From positions 3,720,001-3,784,000 of the forward strand of contig NZ_CP083387.1 in assembly GCF_020042345.1 (NCBI RefSeq): 64,000 nt of DNA, read 5' to 3'. The position numbers and the translations under genes are program-made. Every line of letters starts with the position of its first letter. The stretch's first letter is position 1. The DNA comes from Arachidicoccus terrestris (GTDB taxonomy: Bacteria; Bacteroidota; Bacteroidia; Chitinophagales; Chitinophagaceae). The notes under the pieces were generated by a model that saw nothing but the letters and a program-made list of their open reading frames with translations, was not told the DNA's origin and ran no database searches. Below are positions 7,907 to 18,889 of the stretch, one piece after another.

Positions 7907-9025
7907 ATGATTCAGCAAATGCGAACAAAATTTACTTCAGCCTGGCTATTAAAGTGGAGCCCGAGATTATCCGTATTCATGTTGGCTATTTTTATAATTG
8001 TTTCATGTAGTAAAGATGATAAAACAATAACGGCTCCCGCAGGCCCTTATTCCAATGGGTTTTTTATCCTTAATGAAGGGTGGTTTGGTCATGACGCAAG
8101 CAGTGTGAGCTTTTATGCCTATGGTGCTGATACACTTCAACAGAAGGCCTTCGCTAAAGAAAATAATGGCAACTTCCCTGTGACAACATCGACTACACTC
8201 GAAGATGGACTGATCATTGGTGACAGATTGTATCTAATCGCCACGGCCGGGGGTTCGGTGATCGTTGCTGATCCAGCCACACTCAAACAGGTTGGGCAGC
8301 TCAGTTTGGACGGTGCTGATTTTAGGTCTATGGCTGCAATTGATGCTAATACTGCCGTAATCAGCAGCGGCAATAATATCTATACGGTTGATCTGGCGAG
8401 TCTGACGATCCATGCAGAACCGGTCTTTACCGGCAATAATATCAAAAAACTGTATGTTAGCGGGGATTATCTGATCGCAAGCAATGACAAAGGGGTCGAT
8501 ATCATTGAGATGAGTGACTGGAAATCGATCGTACATTACAATGGTCCTACTGAAGGTTACGTAAAAACACCCGACGGAATGATATACGGAGCTGGTGGTA
8601 ATATTCTGGTGAGTATTGATGCAACTACGCAAGATACCACGCAGATCACACTGGAACAACCTATCTGGAGTAATGATTTCGCTTATAATGCGCCAAGCCT
8701 TGTGAGTTCTTCAAAAGAAAATGCAGTTTTCTATATTGCAAAGCCGAATGAGGGGTTTGCGGGAACCAGTATCTACAAATATGTAAAAGGCAGCCCGCAT
8801 TCCCTGAACACTCCATTTGTTACACTACCTACAGGCGAGACTTTTTATGGAGCGGGCCTGTTCTATGACAAGAAAAGTGATCAGATCGTGACTTGCTCAA
8901 TTACTGGGTATACGCAAACAGATAAGAATTTCCTTCGTTTTTATAATGCCTCTACAGGTGAATTAGTTAAGACGATCGAGTATGGCCATGTTTATTTTCC
9001 GTCCAATGTAGTATTTTACAATTAG
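7907..9025 (+). CDS. Second BtuG-like DUF5074/YncE-type propeller lipoprotein
   Basis: A 372-residue predicted lipoprotein with hydrophobic segment FMLAIFIIVSC followed by SKDDK. Its mature start FFILNEGWFGHDASSVSFY parallels the start of the propeller at 5818, and blades such as EDGLIIGDRLYLIATAGGS and MIYGAGGNILVSID repeat through it. It is a diverged paralogue two genes downstream in the same B12 operon. It may bind a different corrinoid, or act as a second lid or scavenger. ATG 7907 was chosen; ATG 7919 is an alternative. A terminator-like hairpin follows at 9191. Confidence 0.75.
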   Translation: MIQQMRTKFTSAWLLKWSPRLSVFMLAIFIIVSCSKDDKTITAPAGPYSNGFFILNEGWFGHDASSVSFYAYGADTLQQKAFAKENNGNFPVTTSTTLEDGLIIGDRLYLIATAGGSVIVADPATLKQVGQLSLDGADFRSMAAIDANTAVISSGNNIYTVDLASLTIHAEPVFTGNNIKKLYVSGDYLIASNDKGVDIIEMSDWKSIVHYNGPTEGYVKTPDGMIYGAGGNILVSIDATTQDTTQITLEQPIWSNDFAYNAPSLVSSSKENAVFYIAKPNEGFAGTSIYKYVKGSPHSLNTPFVTLPTGETFYGAGLFYDKKSDQIVTCSITGYTQTDKNFLRFYNASTGELVKTIEYGHVYFPSNVVFYN

Positions 9026-9190
9026 CCGATCTGATATGGAGCAATGCTGTATCTGTAGATCATTCGACAGCATTGTTGTGCCAATTTAGTCAAGTGATTC
9101 AGAGCTGTGCCACCGGCAGATATATTTTGTGTTTTACCTCTGCCGTTGAGTAATAGAAGTCAAGATATTTTCTGAATAACCCTTATTGTT

Positions 9191-9227
9191 AAAAAGCCAC
9201 TCAAGATTATTTCCTGAGTGGCTTTTT
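9191..9227. terminator. Bidirectional intrinsic terminator
   Basis: AAAAAGCCACTCA (9191-9203) pairs perfectly over 13 bp with TGAGTGGCTTTTT (9215-9227). It lies between the convergent B12 operon and alcohol dehydrogenase gene and can serve both. The rest of the 287-base gap holds nothing recognisable. Confidence 0.85.
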
Positions 9228-9312
9228 GGTGTTCAGCTCAATGGTGAAAACCTTATTCCCTTAATTCTGTCTTATTATAAGGCAGAATTTAATTTATTGT
9301 ATATTGCGTAAC

Positions 9313-10350
9313 TTATATCGTTGCCATATCAATAACGAATCTATAGCGTACGTCGCTCTTTAAAACTCTTTCGTAGGCCTGGTTGACATAACTGATGTCG
9401 ATGACTTCAACATCAGAAGTGATCTGGTGCTCGGCGCAAAAATCCAGCATTTCCTGGGTCTCGGGTATGCCTCCGATAGAAGAACCGGTAATGGCTCTAT
9501 TCAAAGATAACCCGCTTAATTTTAGTCCCCCTGGAGGAAGCCCGACACAGATATGTACGCCGTTATCTTTTAATAAAGACATATACCAGTCGTAATCATG
9601 CGGCGCTGAAACTGTATCAATGATAAAATCAAAATACCGTTTGAGTGGTTTAACCTGTTCATTATCTTGGGTGTTACAAAATTTATGGGCGCCCAATCTG
9701 TGTGCATCCTGTTTTTTATTCTCTGACCGGCTCAGCAGCGTTACTTCCGCGCCCAGTGCTACTGCAAATTTTACAGCCATGTGACCCAGGCCACCCAGCC
9801 CCAATACGCCGACTTTGTGCCCTTTGCCGATACCCCATTTTTTAATTGGCGAGTAAGTGGTGATACCTGCACAAAGTAAAGGAGCCACACCTTTCAGATT
9901 CAGGCTCTTTGGTACGCTCAATACAAAATCCTTATTACAGACAATCTTATTAGAATAACCACCATAGGTCGGCGTTTTCCTATCCCTTTCCACAGAGTTA
10001 TAGGTCCAGACAGTCTGGCCTTTCTCACAAAACTGTTCATGCCCGCTTTTGCAGCTGGGACACTCATGGCAGCTATCTACCATACAGCCAATCCCCACAA
10101 GGTCGCCTGCCTTGAATTTACCGGCATTTTCACCGGCAGTAACCACGCGTCCAACAATCTCATGGCCCGGAACCATCGGGTAGATACCCGGGCGCCATTC
10201 ACTTCTGACCTGATGAATATCTGAATGACAAATGCCACAATACAGAATATCAATTTCGACGTCGTCCGGACCAACTGCTCTGCGCTCAAAGTCCCAGGGA
10301 ATAAGCGGGTCTTGTTGATTATGGGCGGCGTATCCTTTAACAGGTATCAT
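9313..10350 (-). CDS. Zinc-dependent NAD(P) alcohol dehydrogenase (YahK/cinnamyl-type)
   Basis: A 345-residue medium-chain dehydrogenase/reductase that interconverts alcohols and aldehydes. The catalytic zinc site is visible as YCGICHSDIH (Cys near 38) and GHEIVGRV. The structural zinc loop has four Cys in CHECPSCKSGHEQFC. The Rossmann motif is GLGGLGHMAVKFA. Length and motif order fit the YahK/CAD subfamily, which generally uses NADPH and acts on broad aldehydes. It is monocistronic or co-transcribed with the upstream M3 peptidase gene (34-base gap). The physiological substrate cannot be read from sequence. Confidence 0.9.
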   Translation of the reverse strand: MIPVKGYAAHNQQDPLIPWDFERRAVGPDDVEIDILYCGICHSDIHQVRSEWRPGIYPMVPGHEIVGRVVTAGENAGKFKAGDLVGIGCMVDSCHECPSCKSGHEQFCEKGQTVWTYNSVERDRKTPTYGGYSNKIVCNKDFVLSVPKSLNLKGVAPLLCAGITTYSPIKKWGIGKGHKVGVLGLGGLGHMAVKFAVALGAEVTLLSRSENKKQDAHRLGAHKFCNTQDNEQVKPLKRYFDFIIDTVSAPHDYDWYMSLLKDNGVHICVGLPPGGLKLSGLSLNRAITGSSIGGIPETQEMLDFCAEHQITSDVEVIDISYVNQAYERVLKSDVRYRFVIDMATI

Positions 10351-10384
10351 AATTTACTCAGTTTAAGATTTAAAAGTTCATTTT

Positions 10385-12118
10385 TTAATCGACCAACTCC
10401 TGCATCTGTCCATGCACAAAATCCATCAGTTTTTTTATGTGGGCAGGAGAAAGGTCAAATTTAAGACCTGCTGATTCAAAAAGCTCCGGAAGTGTTCTGG
10501 TGCCTCCCAGGCTTAATGCTTTTATATAATTGTTCAGGGCTTGTTTTGGGTGCTGCTGATATTGCATCCACATGCCAATGGCACCTAATTGAGCAATGCC
10601 ATATTCAATATAATAGAACGGCACCTCGAAAAGGTGTAACTGACGTTGCCAGCTACAAGCACGGAACTTTTCCAATCCTTCCTGATCAACAACAGGGGAG
10701 GAGAACTCATTGAGTATACGCAGCCAGTTTGCTTCTCTTTCTTTTTCGGTGTGCCTGGGGTTTTCATACACCCAATGCTGGAACTTGTCAATAATGGCAA
10801 TCCATGGAAATATGGTAATGACTCTTTCAAGTTGGTGGATTTTTGCCCTGCGCAACTCCTCTGTATCTTTAAAATATACATCCCAGTGGTCCATAGTGAA
10901 TAGCTCCATGGACATGGAAGCTACTTCTGCTATTTCCATGGGATATTCTTTAAAAGCGCTCAACTCAAGAGGATGTGCCAGAAAAGAATGGATGGCGTGG
11001 CCACCCTCATGTACCATAGTGGTCACATCACTCATCTGACCTGCGGCATTCATAAATATAAACGGAGCGCCACTTTCCGACAAGGGGCAGTTGTATCCAC
11101 CGGGGGCTTTTCCTTTTCTGCTTTCCAGGTCAAAATGTTTTAGTTCATCCATTTTTCGGAGGCAGGCGGAAAAAAACGGGTTCAATGCTTCAAAACAGGC
11201 TTCTGTTTTGGATAGCAGTTCTTTGCCTGAGGTAAAAGGATGTAGCGGTTGCGTGCCGGCAGGTTCGGCTTCCAGGTCCCAGGGCCTGAGTTCTTCCAGG
11301 CTTAATTTCTGTTTTTTATAGCTATTGATCTGATCCACGAGTGGCAATACATGTAATTTTACAGCTTCATGGAACTGAAAGCAGTCTTCTTTTGTATAAT
11401 CAAAACGGCCTAATTCTGCAAATTTATAATCGCGATAGTTTTCAAACCCGGCATTTTCGGCGATCTGTTGTCTTTTTTGGACGAGCTCGGTAAATAGTTT
11501 GTTGAAAGCATCTTTATCCTGTAATCTTCTGTTCTGGACTTTCAAATAAACATCTTTTCTGAGCATTCTATCCGGATTTTCCAGGAATTTAGCCGCTTGC
11601 TGTAGCGTATACTCTTTACCATTCACTTCAACGGTCATTTTGCCGGCGATGGTGCCGTATTGTTGCTGCAAAACACTTAATTCTGCCTGGATAGGAATAT
11701 TCTCCTGGCGGAATAGCTCAATACTTCTGCGTACACTTCTGAGATAGGTATGATAAAGCTGTTGATCCAGCTGGTCAACATAGGCAGATTGCACCAGCTT
11801 TTTGTTGAGCAGGTCTGCATAAGGCTGGAGCTTAGGCTGTATTTCCATACAGAAGTATGTAAAGGCGTCTTCCAGTGCTTTATTATTTGTATCACAAGTC
11901 ATTTTAATCTGACGCCAGCAGGCGTCCTCGCTGACCACGGCTTCAAGTTCACTTACATCTTTTAACCATTTTTCCAGATCGTTTTTACTGTTAATGGGAC
12001 GCTCAGCCAGATCCTGGTAATAAGGCTCCAGAGACGCCCAGGTGCTAATCGCAAAATCCGTTGGGACAAAATTTCTGGACAGTTTCTGGATATCGGCAGT
12101 CGGAATCACATTTGCCAT
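10385..12118 (-). CDS. M3 family oligoendopeptidase (PepF-like)
   Basis: A 577-residue cytosolic zinc metallopeptidase expected to cut short peptides. The zinc motif is HEGGHAIH near residue 368, preceded by SDVTTMV. The next helix supplies the third ligand in EIAEVASMSMELF. There is no signal peptide. The length and the C-terminal segment EYGIAQLGAIGMWMQY match PepF/M3B enzymes. ATG 12118 follows a normal intergenic region. It lies in the same direction as, and just before, the alcohol dehydrogenase gene. Confidence 0.9.
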   Translation of the reverse strand: MANVIPTADIQKLSRNFVPTDFAISTWASLEPYYQDLAERPINSKNDLEKWLKDVSELEAVVSEDACWRQIKMTCDTNNKALEDAFTYFCMEIQPKLQPYADLLNKKLVQSAYVDQLDQQLYHTYLRSVRRSIELFRQENIPIQAELSVLQQQYGTIAGKMTVEVNGKEYTLQQAAKFLENPDRMLRKDVYLKVQNRRLQDKDAFNKLFTELVQKRQQIAENAGFENYRDYKFAELGRFDYTKEDCFQFHEAVKLHVLPLVDQINSYKKQKLSLEELRPWDLEAEPAGTQPLHPFTSGKELLSKTEACFEALNPFFSACLRKMDELKHFDLESRKGKAPGGYNCPLSESGAPFIFMNAAGQMSDVTTMVHEGGHAIHSFLAHPLELSAFKEYPMEIAEVASMSMELFTMDHWDVYFKDTEELRRAKIHQLERVITIFPWIAIIDKFQHWVYENPRHTEKEREANWLRILNEFSSPVVDQEGLEKFRACSWQRQLHLFEVPFYYIEYGIAQLGAIGMWMQYQQHPKQALNNYIKALSLGGTRTLPELFESAGLKFDLSPAHIKKLMDFVHGQMQELVD

Positions 12119-12222
12119 ACGTATTTAATCGTTTAATTGTTATATAATTACTACACGGCTGAACATTGATAATCAGGTTGTTATTGATATGTTGTAGGAG
12201 CCATGTATGCCAAAATTACCAC

Positions 12223-12263
12223 AAAAAAAGCGCAAGTAAAAGGTTTTAACCTTTTGCTTGCGC
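12223..12263 (-). terminator. Intrinsic terminator of the DUF5606 gene
   Basis: GCGCAAGTAAAAGGTT (from 12230) pairs with AACCTTTTGCTTGCGC (to 12263), with one mismatch. Read on the minus strand, the stem is followed by seven T residues. Confidence 0.8.
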
Positions 12264-12301
12264 TCGATCGTTTTTGCCAGACCGGCTCAAACCCATCCGG
12301 A

Positions 12302-12880
12302 CTATTTTTCTTCCTTATCTTTTTTCTTAGGAGCCGCTTTCTTTTTAGGTTTGGCCGAAGTTGCTTTTTCGTCCTTTCCTTCCACAGCTGCCTTCGCTTT
12401 TTTAGTAGCCGCCTTTTTGGGTACTTTTGCTTTTTTGTCTTCAGCAGGTTGTTCTGCTATGTCATCAGGAGCAGTTTCCGATACTGCAACATTTTCTTCT
12501 GAATCTTCCAGATTGATGCCATTATCGGTTAGAATGTTGTACCAACGGACCATTTTTTTCATATCACTGGTATAGACTCTTTCAAAATCTATATCTGGAT
12601 AAACTTCGGTAAAATAAGCTTTTACTGCGGCAATATCTTTATAATCCGGAATAGGCCTGCCAGCATTCTTCATCGCTTTGAACACTTCCACCAGATTAAC
12701 GTTTTCGCGGACGGTATATACTTCAATGCTTTCCAAATGGGAAAAATGATGACTCCTGGAAGAGGCAAACTTAGTGGTTTTATCCTCCAGCGAACGAACG
12801 ATGGCACCATCAGCCTTACTGCCGATCAATTCAAAAAGACCGCCTAATCCGGTGACAGAGATAATTTTGTTGTATTCCAT
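12302..12880 (-). CDS. DUF5606 domain protein with Lys/Ala-rich tail
   Basis: A 192-residue cytosolic protein. Residues 1-130 form the conserved DUF5606 domain of Bacteroidota (starts MEYNKIISVTGLGGLFELIG; later YVYTV-type strands and MKKMVRWYNIL). An acidic linker follows, and then a low-complexity tail of about 45 residues rich in Lys and Ala (KKAATKKAKAA, KPKKKAAPKKKDKE), like histone H1-type tails. The domain has no firm biochemical function known to me. The tail suggests contact with nucleic acid or another polyanion. It has its own terminator downstream. Confidence 0.85.
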   Translation of the reverse strand: MEYNKIISVTGLGGLFELIGSKADGAIVRSLEDKTTKFASSRSHHFSHLESIEVYTVRENVNLVEVFKAMKNAGRPIPDYKDIAAVKAYFTEVYPDIDFERVYTSDMKKMVRWYNILTDNGINLEDSEENVAVSETAPDDIAEQPAEDKKAKVPKKAATKKAKAAVEGKDEKATSAKPKKKAAPKKKDKEEK

Positions 12881-13077
12881 TTGATAGTTTGATTTAAGGC
12901 TGCGAAAATACTCAGTATCGGGTAGAAAGCCAAATTTACAGGAAGATCTCCCATTTTTGGCTATAATTAACTGTGTTTGAGCTAATCAACGGTTCCTTTG
13001 TAAAAAAAGGGAGATAAAAACAATAAATATTGCCGATTTTGCCATTGATTCAAGTCGAAATCTGTCTTGATTCGTGA

Positions 13078-15258
<2,181 letters not shown>

Positions 15259-15266
15259 AAATTACT

Positions 15267-15950
15267 ATGGGAAAACGTATGCCTATTAAGGTCATTATAA
15301 CAGGTGCTACCGGTATGGTAGGTGAAGGCGTACTGAATGCCTGTCTGAAAAGTGCGGAGGTGGAATCAGTATTGGTCGTTACCAGGAGGGCCACCGGTGT
15401 TAGGCATCCCAAACTAAAGGAATTGATTCATCACAATTTTTTTGATTTTTCGCCCATTGCTTCAGAACTGGACGGGTATGATGCCTGTTACTTCTGTTTA
15501 GGTGTAACCTCGCTGCGCAAAACGGAAAAGGCCTACTTCAAATTGACACATACACTCACTTTACAGTTTGCTAAAACGCTGTGTCTGGTGAATCAGAATA
15601 TGACTTTTTGTTACGTGTCGGGAAAGGGAACAGACAATACAGAAACAGGGCGGATCATGTGGGCCAGGGTCAAAGGGAAAACGGAAAATGATCTCAACCG
15701 GTTGCCTTTTGCGAAAGTTTTTTCTTTTCGACCGGGTTTTATAAAGCCAACTGCAGGTAATCAGCATACACAACCGTTCTACAAGTATGTGACCTGGTTA
15801 TTTCCTTTAGGCAGAAAGTTTTTCCCCGGGTCTTTTTGTAAACTGGAGGAGTTGAGTCAGGCAATGCTCAGTACAGCTTCCAACCCTGAAAAAAGAGGTA
15901 TTTATGAAGTTGGGGATATACAAAAAAGCGCGATGGAAACCATTACCTGA
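15267..15950 (+). CDS. Small NAD(P)-binding Rossmann protein (atypical SDR/HTATIP2-like)
   Basis: A 227-residue protein with the N-terminal dinucleotide-binding motif ITGATGMVGEGVL and downstream Rossmann strands (ACYFCLGVTS, TFCYVSGKG). The usual YxxxK catalytic pair of short-chain dehydrogenases is not evident, as in NAD(P)-binding regulatory or epimerase-like members. It follows ligA by only 8 bases and is probably co-transcribed, although a link to DNA repair is not implied by the sequence. Its convergent neighbour begins 28 bases away. The substrate is unknown. Confidence 0.75.
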   Translation: MGKRMPIKVIITGATGMVGEGVLNACLKSAEVESVLVVTRRATGVRHPKLKELIHHNFFDFSPIASELDGYDACYFCLGVTSLRKTEKAYFKLTHTLTLQFAKTLCLVNQNMTFCYVSGKGTDNTETGRIMWARVKGKTENDLNRLPFAKVFSFRPGFIKPTAGNQHTQPFYKYVTWLFPLGRKFFPGSFCKLEELSQAMLSTASNPEKRGIYEVGDIQKSAMETIT

Positions 15951-15978
15951 CATTGTATCCTGTTAGTTTCCGTTTTGC

Positions 15979-17109
15979 CTATGTCTCGCTTTCGTTTTTA
16001 TCTTTATATTCCTTTTTTTCTGCTAAAGGAACGGCTCCTGTCTGGGCGGCTATGCCTGTTTTTAATGCTTCCCGTTTCTTATATTCACTTCTATATTTAC
16101 TGCCCGCACCATACTCAAACTTGTATATCTGGCATAGCAACAGAAAATAAGCAATCATCAGCGGTCCGAAGATCAAGCCCATTAACCCAAACAGCTGGAG
16201 ACCCAGGATCACGCCAAATACGGTGATCAGCGGGTGGACGTCTCCAAACTTTTTCATGAGTGCAAATCTGAGCACATTGTCACTATTGGAAACCACGACG
16301 GCGCAATAGGCCGTTAAGCCCAATCCCATGCCGATCTCTCCATTGGCCATTGTGATAATACAGATGGGTATCCAAACAATCATGGTACCTACTACCGGAA
16401 TGATGGATGCCGCTCCGGTGAGCAGACCCCAGAATATAAATTCTTTGATCCCGAAAATCCAGTATCCTAAAATAGCCAGTAATGCCTGACAGAGGGCCAG
16501 TACAGGAATGCCAATCGCGTTGGACACAACCATGTTTCTGGTCTCCTGCCATAACGTGGATTTATTTTCTTCACTTAGCGGAAGAAAAGATTCCAGTTTT
16601 TCTTCCATCTTTCTACCGCCCATTAACATAAAATAAAAGATAAAGAACGCGACTGCCAGATTAGATACGACCGAAGCCGTCGCATTGAGTATTTGCGGGA
16701 TATAGGCTGCCAATTTCTTGAAGTTCGTGAGGATTGTCGCATTTGAAATATCCAGTGAAGGGAAATGGGTTTTAAGTAGATCGATGGTATGGGTTAATTT
16801 ACCCGTTATAGTAGGAGCCTGTTCTATGGCCTGATTAATTCGGGGAATCAATACTTTTATCACGGAAAAGATCGGAAAAACCACCAGTATGATACTGCCC
16901 ATAATCAGTAATAATGCAGCTGCCCATTTTTTCCATTTCTTTTGCTCTATAAGTTTGTAATACCAGTTTCGATATAACACATAAAGGGTAATGGCGCCAA
17001 AAAAACCGGGTAGAAAGTACTTGAGTTGCACAATGATCTCAATGCCGATGAACGTAATCAGGATCAGAAGGACAATCTGTTTGATCAAACTTGTACTTAT
17101 TTTTTCCAT
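15979..17109 (-). CDS. AI-2E family transporter (PerM-like membrane protein)
   Basis: A 376-residue inner-membrane protein with paired N-terminal helices (IVLLILITFIGIEIIVQL, then GAITLYVLY). A long soluble segment with amphipathic helices follows (residues 85-140), and then several C-terminal helices including IPVVGTMIVWIPICIITM and VFGVILGLQLFGLMGLIFGP. This is the layout of the AI-2E/PerM family. Members export or exchange varied small molecules; the name comes from TqsA and does not prove AI-2 transport. The C-terminus is charged (KKREALKTG, EKKEYKDKNE). Confidence 0.85.
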   Translation of the reverse strand: MEKISTSLIKQIVLLILITFIGIEIIVQLKYFLPGFFGAITLYVLYRNWYYKLIEQKKWKKWAAALLLIMGSIILVVFPIFSVIKVLIPRINQAIEQAPTITGKLTHTIDLLKTHFPSLDISNATILTNFKKLAAYIPQILNATASVVSNLAVAFFIFYFMLMGGRKMEEKLESFLPLSEENKSTLWQETRNMVVSNAIGIPVLALCQALLAILGYWIFGIKEFIFWGLLTGAASIIPVVGTMIVWIPICIITMANGEIGMGLGLTAYCAVVVSNSDNVLRFALMKKFGDVHPLITVFGVILGLQLFGLMGLIFGPLMIAYFLLLCQIYKFEYGAGSKYRSEYKKREALKTGIAAQTGAVPLAEKKEYKDKNESET

Positions 17110-18758
<1,649 letters not shown>

Positions 18759-18782
18759 TTCCACAGAATATTCTATATCTTT

Positions 18783-18828
18783 AACCCGGCTGTACGCTTT
18801 TTATAAAAGATTTACAGCCGGGTTTTTA
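18783..18828 (+). terminator. Intrinsic terminator of enolase
   Basis: AACCCGGCTGTA (18783-18794) pairs perfectly over 12 bp with TACAGCCGGGTT (18813-18824), followed by TTTT. Confidence 0.9.
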
Positions 18829-18889
18829 TGTGCTGTTATATTTATATATAACAGCATTATTGAAAGTAAACACTAAAGATACAGATCGG

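Noticed and set aside
18830-18889. N-terminal extension of the HEYRH protein
   Set aside because: It starts inside the enolase terminator region and delays the signal peptide by 20 residues.
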